From: Paenibacillus azoreducens
Lineage (GTDB): Bacteria > Bacillota > Bacilli > Paenibacillales > Paenibacillaceae
Assembly (NCBI RefSeq): GCF_021654775.1
Contig: NZ_AP025343.1
Coordinates: forward strand, 3,253,501-3,317,500
Direction: 5' to 3'
DNA length: 64,000 bases
The translations under genes were made by a program, and so were the position numbers. This document shows, one piece after another, positions 1 to 9,233 of the stretch. The notes beneath the pieces are model-generated. The model was not told the DNA's origin and did not search any database. It saw nothing but the letters and a program-made list of their open reading frames with translations. Within the stretch, counting starts at the first letter, position 1; every line of letters starts with the position of its first letter.

Positions 1-291
1 GTTATCCAGGCTCCGCAGCAGCCGATGTTCGAACAATCCTACATTGAAAATATTCTTCGCTTGAACCTGGGCAAAACCGGAACTTTCTACATGACTTATG
101 AGAACAATACCCAATGGAATGCAAAAATATTCAGGGGCGTGGTTGAAGCTGCTGGACGGGATCATATCATTATCTCGGACCCATCGACCGGCCAACGGAT
201 TATTCTGCTGACGCTTAATCTGGATTACATCACGTTTAATGAACCGCTTAACTACCAATATCCAATCGGCGCTCCAGGTCAACCCCGATAA
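1..291 (+). CDS. gerQ: Spore coat protein GerQ (5' end missing)
   Basis: The reading frame is open from base 1 and runs to a stop at 289-291, so the start lies outside the window. An ATG at base 25 is internal, because the upstream codons read on in frame (VIQAPQQP). The visible C-terminal domain (SYIENILRLNLGKTGTFY, then RGVVEAAGRDHIIISDP and NLDYITF) is the conserved core of GerQ. In Bacillus this inner-coat protein is cross-linked by transglutaminase and is needed for the cortex hydrolase CwlJ to act during germination. The Gln/Pro-rich stretch before it fits the usual variable N-terminus. The gene is followed by a terminator hairpin at 361-403 and marks the organism as an endospore former. 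Confidence 0.93.
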   Translation, partial: VIQAPQQPMFEQSYIENILRLNLGKTGTFYMTYENNTQWNAKIFRGVVEAAGRDHIIISDPSTGQRIILLTLNLDYITFNEPLNYQYPIGAPGQPR

Positions 292-360
292 AATTACCCT
301 ACAAAGTGGAGAAGGATTTCCACCCCAGCAAGTGTTTCATTTCAGTGCAAAAAGCCGAAA

Positions 361-403
361 AAGGCCGCCTTTGTCGTATAAATGACAGAGGACGGCTCTT
401 TTT
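361..403 (+). terminator. Rho-independent terminator after gerQ
   Basis: The stem GCCGCCTTTGTC (364-375) pairs with GACAGAGGACGGC (384-396) and is followed by a T run. Confidence 0.75.
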
Positions 404-470
404 GACTGCTAACCGGAGGTTTGCTCTATAAAACATCGGGCTGCGGTGTGATACGGATATACCCTAATGT

Positions 471-498
471 TTGACTGTGTAGTGTATAATTATATAAT
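471..498 (+). promoter_or_regulatory. Sigma-A type promoter for the CNNM gene
   Basis: TTGACT (471-476) and TATAAT (493-498) are separated by 16 bp. Transcription from here would give a leader of about 150 nt holding an imperfect hairpin (about 549-595) and a mini-ORF with a strong RBS. Confidence 0.6.
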
Positions 499-619
499 TA
501 AAGATATATTCCAAAATAATACACAGAATCGGGGTGGATCCATTGGGAAGTTGATGGTGAACACATTTTTCATGCATGGTGTTGCATACAACTTTAAAAT
601 ACGAAGGAGGTGTACCTAT

Positions 620-646
620 TTGCCGATCAAGACGTACGGTGAATAG
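620..646 (+). other. Candidate 8-codon leader ORF (TTG start)
   Basis: GAAGGAGGTG (603-612) is the best Shine-Dalgarno sequence in the leader. It is placed for a TTG at 620 that opens only eight codons (MPIKTYGE) before TAG at 644. The stop sits in the AGGAAAAGGA used by the real gene at 655, so termination could couple to downstream initiation. This is inference from position only. Confidence 0.35.
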
Positions 647-654
647 GAAAAGGA

Positions 655-1971
655 TTGGCTGACCCCTTACCGAGTTTGTTCAATTTGATCTGGGTAGTGG
701 TATTGGTATTATTGAATGGTTTTTTTGTCTCCGCCGAATTTGCGATGGTGAAAATAAGGAGCAGCCGCGTGGAGACGTTGGTGGACGAAGGCCGCAAAGG
801 TTCTTTATTTGCCCGCAGCATCGTCAATAATCTGGATGCCTATTTATCTGCCTGTCAGCTTGGCATTACACTCGCTTCATTGGGACTTGGATGGCTGGGA
901 GAACCGGTCGTGGCAAGACTTGTAAGACCTGTGATTCACGCTTTGGGCTTTGGAGAAGCCACTGTTCATGGAATCGCCGTCGTGATTGCGTTCCTGATCA
1001 TTACGATTTTGCATATCGTGCTTGGAGAACTGGCGCCGAAATCCATGGCGATCCGCAATAGCGAATCCGTCGTGCTGCTGTCAGCCGCTCCAATGGTTTA
1101 TTTTTATAAGTTGATGTATCCTTTGATCTGGGTATTAAACGGGCTTGCCAATGCTTTATTGCGTTTGTTTAAAATCGCACCGGCTTCAGAATCCGATTCC
1201 GCCCATACGGAGGAGGAGATACGGGTATTGATGAAGGAAAGCAACAAGAACGGCCTGATTGACAACACGGAGCTAGCGCTCGTCGACAATATTTTTGATT
1301 TTACGGAGACGACCGGCCGGGAAATCATGATTCCCCGTACGGAGATGATATGCCTGAATACGCAGTTATCCCGTGAGGAAAATATTGAAATTGCCTATGA
1401 AGGCATGAGAACCCGATACCCGGTTTGCGATGGCGATAAGGATCATATTATCGGATTTATCCATATCAAGGATTTATTGCGTTCTACTGTGGTTGAATAC
1501 AATTCTTTAATTCGTCCGATCCTGACCGTACCTGAGTCCATTCAGATCAGCGCTTTACTGAAACTGATGCAGCGGAACAAGACCCAGATTGCCATTCTGA
1601 TCGATGAGTATGGAGGCACATCCGGACTTGTTACCCTGGAAGACATTATGGAAGAAATCGTCGGAGAAATCCAGGATGAATTTGATGAAGAACGTCCTGG
1701 CATTGAAATGATTCATGAAAGTGAATATTCGATTGACGGATTGATGCTCATTGACGAAATCAACGAACGGTTTGGACTCGAGCTGGATACGACGGACTAC
1801 GATACCGTAGGCGGTTGGTTATATTCCCGCATCGAGGCAATTCCCCCTCAGAAGGGGCAATCGGCTGAAGTCGATGGTCATGTTTTCATAGTGGAAGAAA
1901 CGGATCATAAGCGCATATCAAGGATTAAGCTGATTAAACCTCAAATGATGGTAGAGGAAGCGGGCGCTTAA
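655..1971 (+). CDS. CNNM/CBS-domain membrane protein (HlyC/CorC family)
   Basis: A 438-aa protein with the CNNM (DUF21) fold: hydrophobic segments near residues 8-30, 60-85, 100-120 and 130-155, then a paired CBS module (about 215-335, ending TSGLVTLEDIMEEIVGEI) and a C-terminal CorC_HlyC domain (about 350-430). Members are linked to Mg2+/Co2+ efflux or Mg2+ homeostasis, although older databases call them haemolysins. The start is TTG at 655 with AGGAAAAGGA directly upstream. It has its own promoter and a terminator at 1989-2019, so it looks monocistronic. The ion carried is not visible in the sequence. Confidence 0.88.
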   Translation: MADPLPSLFNLIWVVVLVLLNGFFVSAEFAMVKIRSSRVETLVDEGRKGSLFARSIVNNLDAYLSACQLGITLASLGLGWLGEPVVARLVRPVIHALGFGEATVHGIAVVIAFLIITILHIVLGELAPKSMAIRNSESVVLLSAAPMVYFYKLMYPLIWVLNGLANALLRLFKIAPASESDSAHTEEEIRVLMKESNKNGLIDNTELALVDNIFDFTETTGREIMIPRTEMICLNTQLSREENIEIAYEGMRTRYPVCDGDKDHIIGFIHIKDLLRSTVVEYNSLIRPILTVPESIQISALLKLMQRNKTQIAILIDEYGGTSGLVTLEDIMEEIVGEIQDEFDEERPGIEMIHESEYSIDGLMLIDEINERFGLELDTTDYDTVGGWLYSRIEAIPPQKGQSAEVDGHVFIVEETDHKRISRIKLIKPQMMVEEAGA

Positions 1972-1988
1972 AGTGTAAATAAATGTGG

Positions 1989-2019
1989 AGCACGGTGCTA
2001 TGTGGGCATCGTGCTTTTT
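1989..2019 (+). terminator. Terminator after the CNNM gene
   Basis: AGCACG/CGTGCT stem with an inner TGC/GGCA pairing, followed by TTTTTA. Confidence 0.8.
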
Positions 2020-2247
2020 AGTGTGTTGATGAACCGGTGCGAATTCTGGTATGATGGCATCTGTTGGCGTGAGACATGAAGAGCATTGGATGAACGATGA
2101 AGCGCATTGATTCATATCTAAGTATTTTGTTGGGGGTTCTGGATTGCTTTAACGTGTTCACGCTATAATGAAGTCAATTATTCGCAATAGATCGAAGAAG
2201 AGAGGTCGAGAAGGTTTACGTCAAAATTGGAGGGAGGAAAAAACAAC

Positions 2248-3162
2248 TTGGATTATCGTTTGGATGTCAAGTTTGAGCCCGTTCATGAATTCATGAACAG
2301 CCTGCATTCCTACATATGTCGCAAATCGCATAAAAAAATAGATCTGGCCCCTTGTTGGGCCCAAGAAACCAAAGAAAAGCTTACGCCTGACTTTGCACGG
2401 ACGCTTGATGGCATGGTGGTTAACGGAGATTGGGGTTTTGCATATCTGCTGGCTTTCCTGGCGCCTGAAGGCATAGGTATCGATAGGTTTCTTACGTGGT
2501 TTGAAGAGCTCGGCAGCCGCGAATTGACCGAACTGTTTGCAGCGAATGGCAACGAATTTCCGCAGGAGGACATCGGGGTTTTTCAGGAGAACATGTTATC
2601 GATGTTCCGGCAATGGCATGATCAATATTTTAAATATGTGGACAGGAGCATTTTGTCTGCCTTGGAACGGGAAAAACAGGATCGGCTGCAGCGTTTGGCA
2701 GAAATTCAAGGAGAAGAATTCGTCGACGAGACGACGAACGGCATGTTATTTAAACCGCTTCCGGAATTCCGGGAGCTGCTCCTGATCCCGCAGTATCATT
2801 TTCAACCGCTGAACATGGTTGCGAAGTACGGTAATAAGATCGTCTGTCATTATAATGCGCGCATATATCTAGGCGATAACGATATTATTCCTACTCATGA
2901 TCTTCGGCTGCTCCGCAGTCTTGGCGAGAAAAACAGGCTGAAAATTTTGAGGTTCCTGAATAAAGGGCCGCGAACGTTTACGGAAATCGTCAGCCATTTA
3001 AAGCTATCCAAAGGAATCACTCATGACCATATTTCCAAGCTCCGGAGCGCTGGTGTGTTATATGCGCATTTCGAAGGGGAGAACCTGACGGAATACAGCT
3101 TGAGAAAACGCGCATTGAATGAGCTGCAGGAGCGTTTATTCCATTACATTGAAGCGGAATGA
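2248..3162 (+). CDS. ArsR-type winged-helix regulator with a long N-terminal domain
   Basis: 304 aa from a TTG at 2248. AGGGAGG at 2231-2237 is correctly spaced for this start, and an upstream in-frame TTG at 2227 would place the RBS inside the gene. The last 85 residues form an ArsR/HTH_20-like winged helix (LRLLRSLGEKNRLKILRFL, then SKGITHDHISKLRSAGVLY). The N-terminal 200 residues resemble the DUF5937-type region of Firmicute regulators that sit alone or next to transporters; I cannot name the ligand. No Cys-rich metal site typical of SmtB/ArsR is visible in the DNA-binding helix. It ends at the terminator at 3188-3233, and the next operon is a peptide importer that it could control. Confidence 0.75.
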   Translation: MDYRLDVKFEPVHEFMNSLHSYICRKSHKKIDLAPCWAQETKEKLTPDFARTLDGMVVNGDWGFAYLLAFLAPEGIGIDRFLTWFEELGSRELTELFAANGNEFPQEDIGVFQENMLSMFRQWHDQYFKYVDRSILSALEREKQDRLQRLAEIQGEEFVDETTNGMLFKPLPEFRELLLIPQYHFQPLNMVAKYGNKIVCHYNARIYLGDNDIIPTHDLRLLRSLGEKNRLKILRFLNKGPRTFTEIVSHLKLSKGITHDHISKLRSAGVLYAHFEGENLTEYSLRKRALNELQERLFHYIEAE

Positions 3163-3187
3163 AAAAAACACAATCCAGTATTAAGCG

Positions 3188-3233
3188 AAAAAATCTCTGT
3201 ATCTGTCCGAAGACAGGTACAGGGATTTTTTTT
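3188..3233 (+). terminator. Terminator after the ArsR-type gene
   Basis: AAAATC-CTGTA-CTGTC stem, CGAA tetraloop, matching downstream arm, then a long T run. Confidence 0.85.
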
Positions 3234-3369
3234 GTTTTTTGAAGATATTCATTTCGGGGAAACGCAGACTGATATCCTCAGAGAAACTGCTGCTTCAGGC
3301 GGATCGTCCTTATGTAAAGTACGTCGTTAAACGTTTTTTTCTTGGTCTTTTATTTCGTTAATAGAACGA

Positions 3370-3426
3370 ATTATTCAGAAAAATATTTAGTTCTCTATTT
3401 ACAGAACTGCAAATGCTCCCTATAAT
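3370..3426 (+). promoter_or_regulatory. Promoter of the oligopeptide importer with a possible CodY box
   Basis: TTTACA (3398-3403) and TATAAT (3421-3426) have ideal 17-bp spacing. Just upstream, 3370-3384 (ATTATTCAGAAAAAT) matches the CodY consensus AATTTTCWGAAAATT at 12 of 15 positions. Peptide importers are known CodY targets in Bacillus, so nutrient control is plausible but unproven. GTTCT/AGAAC also forms a short dyad around the -35. Confidence 0.6.
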
Positions 3427-3518
3427 AAACACTAATCATATTAAATCATACTTATCGCATAGGAATATATGAAAATATGATATGTGATGCAAATCGATTA
3501 TGGGAGGTTTTATAGTTT

Positions 3519-5267
3519 ATGAAGAAGGGCGCCTTTTTATTAACATCCTTACTGATAGCCGGTTCCTTGTTGATGTCGGCCTGCTCCGATTCGAAAGAGG
3601 CAGCGCCAACCAATAACACCGCGTCTACAACCGAGCAGGGATCTAAGGATCAACCGGCTCAGGCCCCGGGCGGAGAATCCGGATTAAAAGAGCCATATAC
3701 TGCAGCCGATATGTCGAAGCTTCCTGCTGCTGCCAAGCAGCGCACGGATACGATCATTGTTGGGTTGACGGACCCAAGCGGGGCGTTTACGCCATATTTT
3801 ACCCAAAGCGGATATGACGGCAATGTCAACTCGTTATTGTTCAGTTCCTTGGTGACTGTAGATGAAAAAGGGCTTCCAATCCCTGATTTGGCGGAAAAAT
3901 GGGATGTCTCAGACGATCAGCTTACCTATACATACCATTTGCGCAAGGATTTGAAATTCAGCGACGGTTCCCCGTTAACCGCAGATGATGTCGCCTTTAC
4001 CTGGACGATTCTGTTCGATAAAGCCTATGACGGCGATTCCATGGTGCCAACGCTGGCTGTCAAAGGAGCCGAGGCCTATAAAGAAGGCAAAGCCAAGACC
4101 ATTGAAGGCATCAAGGTCATCGATCCGCAAACGATATCGGTCACGCTTGAGAAGCCTAATGCAACGGCGCTTGTCATGCTGGGGGACAAAGTGTTGTCCA
4201 AAGCTTATTACGGCAAGGATTATAAGTTCGGGCAGCTGGATTACATCAAGAAACTCCACGGAAGTCCGGTCGGCAGCGGTCCTTACAAACTGGAGAAATT
4301 CATCCCGGGTCAAGAAGTCCGCTTTGTCGCGAATGAAAACTACTATAAAGGCAAACCGAAAACGGAGCATTTTATATACAAAACTTCCGAAGGCGATACA
4401 TGGCAGTATCTTGAAACTGGCGAGGTAGACTATGCCTCCTTCAGTGCAACGACGGAAAATATCGAAAAACTGAAAAGCCTTGGATTTGTCAACATCATTC
4501 CATACACGCCAAGCACTTACGGATACCTGCAGGTGAATTTGGGGCATGAAGCGCTCAAAGACAAAAAGGTACGCCAGGCGCTTGCCTACGGACTGGATCG
4601 TCAAAGCATCTACGTCGACGCCAACCAAGGCGCAGGTTCGATCGCGAACATTCCTGCTTCCCCGATTTCCTGGGCCTACACGGAGGAAGGCATCAACCCA
4701 TATAAATTCGATACGGAAAAAGGAAAGCAGCTGCTGGAGGAAGCGGGATGGAAGGAAGGAGCAGGCGGCATTCGCGAAAAAGACGGCAAACAGCTCGTGA
4801 TCCATTACCTGGGGTCCAAAAGCAAACAGTCTGACATTTTCATCGCCGTGGCCAAGGAAAACTTCCAGGCACTTGGCGTAAAATTCGATCCTGAAGTCTT
4901 TGCCGACTTCAACTCGCTTGTATCCAAAGTGGATAGCGGTGACTATGATCTTGTGTCCTTCTCGACGCCGATGCTGACCGATCCATCGGATGGCATCGTG
5001 CAATTCATGGACGGCGAGATCAAAGGCTACGACAATCCTAAATTTAAAGAATTGTATGAAAAAGGTTTGGCTACGTCCGATATCGAGCAGCGGAAACAAG
5101 TCTACAAGGAAATCTTTCAGCTCTTAAACGATGAACTTCCGATTATCTTTACCAACTATAAGAAAACCGTCTATGGCTATAATGGACGGATCGATAACCT
5201 GAGCGTTAGTCCGTTTGTCGGTTTGGCCAACAGTCTTCCGGACTGGTCGCTGAAGCCGGCGCAATAA
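3519..5267 (+). CDS. Oligopeptide ABC transporter substrate-binding lipoprotein
   Basis: 582 aa with a lipoprotein signal peptide: KK, a hydrophobic core, then the lipobox LMSAC with Cys22 as the lipidation site. A low-complexity Ala/Thr/Gln linker follows, then a full SBP_bac_5 domain (SSLVTVDEKGLPIPDLAEKW, and KVRQALAYGLDR near residue 350). It would sit on the outer leaflet of the membrane and hand peptides to the permease pair. The start is ATG after GGGAGG. It is the first gene of a five-gene operon, and the hairpin between it and the permease gene is typical of operons in which the binding protein is made in excess. Peptide length preference cannot be read from the sequence; App/Dpp-type or nickel-type relatives are possible. 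Confidence 0.93.
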   Translation: MKKGAFLLTSLLIAGSLLMSACSDSKEAAPTNNTASTTEQGSKDQPAQAPGGESGLKEPYTAADMSKLPAAAKQRTDTIIVGLTDPSGAFTPYFTQSGYDGNVNSLLFSSLVTVDEKGLPIPDLAEKWDVSDDQLTYTYHLRKDLKFSDGSPLTADDVAFTWTILFDKAYDGDSMVPTLAVKGAEAYKEGKAKTIEGIKVIDPQTISVTLEKPNATALVMLGDKVLSKAYYGKDYKFGQLDYIKKLHGSPVGSGPYKLEKFIPGQEVRFVANENYYKGKPKTEHFIYKTSEGDTWQYLETGEVDYASFSATTENIEKLKSLGFVNIIPYTPSTYGYLQVNLGHEALKDKKVRQALAYGLDRQSIYVDANQGAGSIANIPASPISWAYTEEGINPYKFDTEKGKQLLEEAGWKEGAGGIREKDGKQLVIHYLGSKSKQSDIFIAVAKENFQALGVKFDPEVFADFNSLVSKVDSGDYDLVSFSTPMLTDPSDGIVQFMDGEIKGYDNPKFKELYEKGLATSDIEQRKQVYKEIFQLLNDELPIIFTNYKKTVYGYNGRIDNLSVSPFVGLANSLPDWSLKPAQ

Positions 5268-5284
5268 TCCGTCACATTGATTAC

Positions 5285-5325
5285 GTCCCTCGCTTCCGAA
5301 GCGGCTTTGGCTTCGGACGGGGGAC
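5285..5325 (+). other. Intercistronic hairpin between binding protein and permease genes
   Basis: TCCGAAGC (5295-5302) and GCTTCGGA (5310-5317) are a perfect 8-bp stem, extended by outer GTCCC/GGGAC. No T run follows. This suggests an mRNA stabiliser or partial terminator that keeps the binding protein more abundant than the membrane subunits. Confidence 0.6.
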
Positions 5326-5346
5326 AATGCGATTAGGAGGAAAATG

Positions 5347-6303
5347 ATGAGCGCTTATTTGACAAAACGGATCAGTTATATGCTGATTATCCTGCTCGCC
5401 GCATCCCTGCTGATTTTTAGTTTGTATGCGCTGACGCCAGGGGACTTCATCAGCAACAATATAAAGCTAAGTCCCGAGCGCAAAGCCGAACTGCGAGAAA
5501 TTTACGGATTGAACAAGCCGGTGCTCGAGCGGTATGGCATCTGGATGAAAAATGCGCTGCACGGGGATTTTGGTTTTTCTCTCGCCCAACAAAAGCCGGT
5601 ATTGACGCTTTTTAACGAATATATCTGGAACTCCTTTCTGCTCGCGATCGTTTCAACCTTTTTGACCTGGTTTGTTGCCGTCATCATAGGGGTTGTGTCT
5701 GCTTACAAGCAATATTCCTGGTTTGACACGGTTGTGATGATTTTGATTTTTGCGGCGATGTCCTTGCCATCGTTTTTTATCGGTTTATTTCTTATCAAAA
5801 TATGCGCGGTCGATCTGAAATGGCTGCCGCCCGGAGGCATGCTGACTACCGGCAGCAACGCGACGGGCTGGGCCTACATTAAAGAAGTCATCAGCCACAT
5901 GACCCTTCCGGTTGTCGTGATGACCTTGCTTGGCATCGGTTCGCTGACCCGTTACTTCCGCAGCAACATGATCGATGTCATCAAACAGGATTACATCCGC
6001 ACGGCGCGGGCCAAAGGCCTGAAGGAAAGCAAAGTCCTGTTCAGACATGCTCTGCGCAATGCGCTGCTGCCGGCGATTACGCTGGTTGGCTTTGAGCTGC
6101 CGGCTTTGTTCGGCGGTTCGCTGATCATCGAGAAAATTTTCAACTGGCCGGGTATCGGGCAGCTGTACATACAATCCTTCGGCCTGCGGGATTATCCGCT
6201 GCTGATGGGCTTTACCATGATGCTTGCCATACTGACGGTCATTGGAACGCTTTTATCAGACGTGCTGTATCATATCGCCGACCCGCGCGTCCGGCTGCAC
6301 TAG
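5347..6303 (+). CDS. Oligopeptide ABC permease (OppB type)
   Basis: 318 aa, about six membrane helices, with the BPD_transp_1 fold. The N-terminal MSAYLTKRISYMLIILL helix and TPGD motif are typical of OppB/DppB/AppB. The EAA loop reads RTARAKGLKESKVLFRHALRNAL. AGGAGG at 5335-5340 leaves 6 nt to the ATG at 5347 but only 3 nt to the ATG at 5344, so 5347 is preferred. It pairs with the next permease to form the channel. Confidence 0.92.
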   Translation: MSAYLTKRISYMLIILLAASLLIFSLYALTPGDFISNNIKLSPERKAELREIYGLNKPVLERYGIWMKNALHGDFGFSLAQQKPVLTLFNEYIWNSFLLAIVSTFLTWFVAVIIGVVSAYKQYSWFDTVVMILIFAAMSLPSFFIGLFLIKICAVDLKWLPPGGMLTTGSNATGWAYIKEVISHMTLPVVVMTLLGIGSLTRYFRSNMIDVIKQDYIRTARAKGLKESKVLFRHALRNALLPAITLVGFELPALFGGSLIIEKIFNWPGIGQLYIQSFGLRDYPLLMGFTMMLAILTVIGTLLSDVLYHIADPRVRLH

Positions 6304-6320
6304 AAGGGGGGAAATATTTC

Positions 6321-7250
6321 ATGTCACTGAACAGCACACCGCTGCCCGGGGCGATCGGGGCCGGAACCGCCGCCGCGAAATCCTCATCCCTTTTCCGGCA
6401 GTCGATGCGCAGGCTGCTTAAGAACAAGCTTGCGATTACGGGGTTGGTGGTCGTTATCATGATGTTTTTGGCTTGTTTTATCGGGCCATTTTTCTCGCCG
6501 TACACAGATAATAAAGTGAACATGGCGATGATGAACAAAGCGCCAAGCCTTAAACACTGGCTTGGAACGGATGCCCTTGGGAGAGACGTGCTTACCCGCG
6601 TGCTTCAGGCAGGCCGTATCTCTTTGACAGTCGGGCTCGCGTCGATGGTGCTTTCCGTATTTATCGGATCGCTCCTTGGGGCTATTGCCGGTTATTACAG
6701 AGGCATTGTCGATCAAATCATTATGCGGATTGCGGATTTGCTGCTGACTATTCCCGGTCTGCCGATCCTTTTTATCTTTGGCGCTTTATTGTCCGAATGG
6801 AAGGTGCCGTCGGAATACCGGATGTACATCGTCATGTTTATGCTGGGATTCGTGAACTGGCCGGGGCTTGCCAGAATGATACGCGGGCAGATGCTCAGCT
6901 TGCGGGAACGCGAGTTTATGCAGGCTGCGATCGTGCTGGGACTGCGCGACAGCCGCAAGCTGTTTCACCATTTGCTGCCGAATATCGTGCCTTTACTGAT
7001 CGTTATTGCCACTTTAAACATCGGCGGCTCGATTCTCAGCGAATCCGTGCTCAGCTTTTTCGGGCTCGGGGTGATGGCGCCGACACCGACTTGGGGGAAC
7101 ATGATTGACGCCGCAAACAATCTGATCGATTTCCAGGAACGTCCGTGGTTGTGGATTCCTCCGGGCTTCTCTATTTTTGCTACGGTCATTGCAATCAATA
7201 TTTTCGGTGACGGCCTCCGGGATGTTCTTGATCCGAAACAGAAGAGGTAG
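6321..7250 (+). CDS. Oligopeptide ABC permease (OppC type)
   Basis: 309 aa with an N-terminal OppC_N segment (MRRLLKNKLAITGLVVVIMM) followed by a BPD_transp_1 core of about five further helices. The conserved LGTDALGRDVLTRVLQAGR motif and the EAA loop (MQAAIVLGLRDSRKLFHHLLPN) are present. The gene starts 17 nt after the upstream stop behind an AGAAGGGGGG RBS and forms the second half of the membrane channel. Confidence 0.92.
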   Translation: MSLNSTPLPGAIGAGTAAAKSSSLFRQSMRRLLKNKLAITGLVVVIMMFLACFIGPFFSPYTDNKVNMAMMNKAPSLKHWLGTDALGRDVLTRVLQAGRISLTVGLASMVLSVFIGSLLGAIAGYYRGIVDQIIMRIADLLLTIPGLPILFIFGALLSEWKVPSEYRMYIVMFMLGFVNWPGLARMIRGQMLSLREREFMQAAIVLGLRDSRKLFHHLLPNIVPLLIVIATLNIGGSILSESVLSFFGLGVMAPTPTWGNMIDAANNLIDFQERPWLWIPPGFSIFATVIAINIFGDGLRDVLDPKQKR

Positions 7251-7264
7251 GTGGGAGAGTTACA

Positions 7265-8248
7265 ATGAAGGATTTAATTAAAATAGACCATCTCAGCACT
7301 TATTTCGATACCGGCGGCGGGAAAGTCAAAGCCGTTGACGATGTCAGCCTGCGCGTACGCGAAGGGGAAACGGTGTGCATCGTTGGGGAATCCGGCTGCG
7401 GCAAAAGCGTAACCGCGATGTCCATTATGGGGCTGGTCGAGGAACCTGGCGGCAAGGTTGTGGGCGGCCAAATCCATTTTGACGGAAAAGATTTGCTTAA
7501 GTTAAGTAAAAATGAGCTGCGCACGATTCGCGGCAACGATATTTCGATGATTTTCCAAGAGCCCATGTCCTCGCTGAATCCGGTATTGAAGATTGGAGAA
7601 CAGATCATGGAGCCGTTAATCGTTCATCAGAAAATGAGTAAAAAGCAAGCTCGTGAACGGGCCATAGAGCTGATCGAGCAGGTGGGGATCTCCAGGGCGG
7701 AGCAGATTGTGGATTCGTATCCGCATGAGCTGAGCGGCGGCATGCTGCAGCGGATCATGATCGCTATTGCCATATCCGGGAACCCGAAGCTGTTGATCGC
7801 CGACGAGCCGACCACCGCGCTTGACGTGACCATCCAGGCGCAAATATTGGATATGCTCCGCCAGTTTAAAGAACAATCGAATATGTCCATCCTGCTGATT
7901 ACCCATGATCTCGGCGTCGTAGCTGAAATGGCGGATTACGTGATCGTGATGTATGCGGGCAAAATCGTGGAAGAGGGCGAGGTCGTCAAGCTTTTCTCTT
8001 CTCCGAAACATCCCTATACGCGAGGACTCCTCAAATCCAAACCCGTCATTAATCAGCGCCAGGATGAGCTTTATTCCATTCCAGGTCAAGTGCCGAATCC
8101 GCTTGAGTTGACGGAGTCATGTTATTTTCATGACCGCTGCGAGCATTGCATGGACATTTGCAGAACGAAGCAGCCTCAGCTAAGAGAAGTTTCAGAGGAT
8201 CAGAAGGCCGCTTGCTGGCTGTATGAGGAGGCGTTTGTTCATGCCTGA
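7265..8248 (+). CDS. Oligopeptide ABC ATPase (OppD type)
   Basis: 327 aa with complete nucleotide-binding motifs: Walker A GESGCGKSVT, signature LSGGM, Walker B LLIADEPTTALD and the switch His in LLITHDLG. The C-terminal oligo_HPY extension carries a Cys cluster (CYFHDRCEHCMDIC) like the one reported to bind an Fe-S cluster in some peptide importers. One Q-loop feature to note is SGGMLQR rather than SGGQRQR, which is usual for OppD. The last 8 nt overlap the start of the next ATPase gene, so the two are translationally coupled. Confidence 0.93.
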   Translation: MKDLIKIDHLSTYFDTGGGKVKAVDDVSLRVREGETVCIVGESGCGKSVTAMSIMGLVEEPGGKVVGGQIHFDGKDLLKLSKNELRTIRGNDISMIFQEPMSSLNPVLKIGEQIMEPLIVHQKMSKKQARERAIELIEQVGISRAEQIVDSYPHELSGGMLQRIMIAIAISGNPKLLIADEPTTALDVTIQAQILDMLRQFKEQSNMSILLITHDLGVVAEMADYVIVMYAGKIVEEGEVVKLFSSPKHPYTRGLLKSKPVINQRQDELYSIPGQVPNPLELTESCYFHDRCEHCMDICRTKQPQLREVSEDQKAACWLYEEAFVHA

Positions 8249-9206
8249 AGATTTGCTTGAAGTGAACCATTTGAAAAAATACTTTCCAATCCAGAAGGGG
8301 CTGCTGAACCGTACCGTTGGCCATGTTAAAGCCGTCGACGATATCAGTATTACGATCCAAAAGGGGGAGACGTTCGGGCTTGTCGGAGAATCCGGCAGCG
8401 GAAAAAGCACCGTCGGCAAAACGATTATTCGGTTGACGGAAAAAACGGATGGTGAAGTGAAGTTTAAAGGCGTGGATCTGTATGGGCTATCTCCCCAGGA
8501 GATGCGCAAGATCCGGCCAAGTTTGCAGCTGATTTTCCAGGATCCGTACAGTTCGCTTAACCCTAGAGTACGGGTGGGGGATGCCATTGGCGAAGCGCTG
8601 CTGGATCACGGTCTAGTGCCCAAGGATGAGATACGCGATCGCGTGTTGGAGGTGCTGCAGTCTTGCGGCTTGTCTGCTTATCATATCGACCGGTTTCCGC
8701 ATGAATTTTCGGGCGGGCAGCGCCAGCGGATCGGAATTGCCCGTGCGCTGATTCTGGATCCGGATCTGATCATCGCGGATGAACCCGTATCGGCCCTGGA
8801 CGTATCCATTCAGGCCCAAATTATCAATTTGTTCCGCAAACTTCAGGAGACACGTGGACTGACATACCTGTTTATCTCCCATGATCTGAGTGTCGTGGAG
8901 CATCTTTGCTCCCGAATCGGCGTCATGTATCTGGGATCTATGATGGAGACGGCATCACGGGATGAACTATTCAAAAATCCGCTCCATCCCTATACGAAGG
9001 CGCTGCTGTCCGCGGTACCGATTCCGGTTCCGAAGCTGAAGCGCGAACGGATCGTGCTGAAAGGGGATATTCCGAACCCGGCGAATCCCCCGGCCGGATG
9101 CAAATTCCATACGCGCTGCCCATTTGCCGTGGCCCGCTGCAAAGAAGAAGTGCCTGAATTCCGGGACGCTGGCGGAGGACATTTTGTGGCCTGCCACTTG
9201 GCCTAG
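8241..9206 (+). CDS. Oligopeptide ABC ATPase (OppF type)
   Basis: 321 aa starting at ATG 8241, because GAGGAGG (8225-8231) is 9 nt upstream; an in-frame ATG at 8223 would place the RBS inside the gene. Walker A GESGSGKST, signature SGGQRQR, Walker B LIIADEPVSALD and the H-loop ISHDLS are intact. The C-terminus keeps the short Cys cluster (GCKFHTRCPFAVARC, ending ACHLA). It forms a heterodimer with the OppD-type subunit and is the last gene of the operon, ahead of the terminator at 9234-9263. Confidence 0.93.
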   Translation: MPEDLLEVNHLKKYFPIQKGLLNRTVGHVKAVDDISITIQKGETFGLVGESGSGKSTVGKTIIRLTEKTDGEVKFKGVDLYGLSPQEMRKIRPSLQLIFQDPYSSLNPRVRVGDAIGEALLDHGLVPKDEIRDRVLEVLQSCGLSAYHIDRFPHEFSGGQRQRIGIARALILDPDLIIADEPVSALDVSIQAQIINLFRKLQETRGLTYLFISHDLSVVEHLCSRIGVMYLGSMMETASRDELFKNPLHPYTKALLSAVPIPVPKLKRERIVLKGDIPNPANPPAGCKFHTRCPFAVARCKEEVPEFRDAGGGHFVACHLA

Positions 9207-9233
9207 TTCAAAATGAATACCGGATTGAAGAAG

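Noticed and set aside
3975..5099. 374-codon open frame opposite the binding-protein gene
   Set aside because: Shadow frame produced by codon bias; no motif and no start signal.
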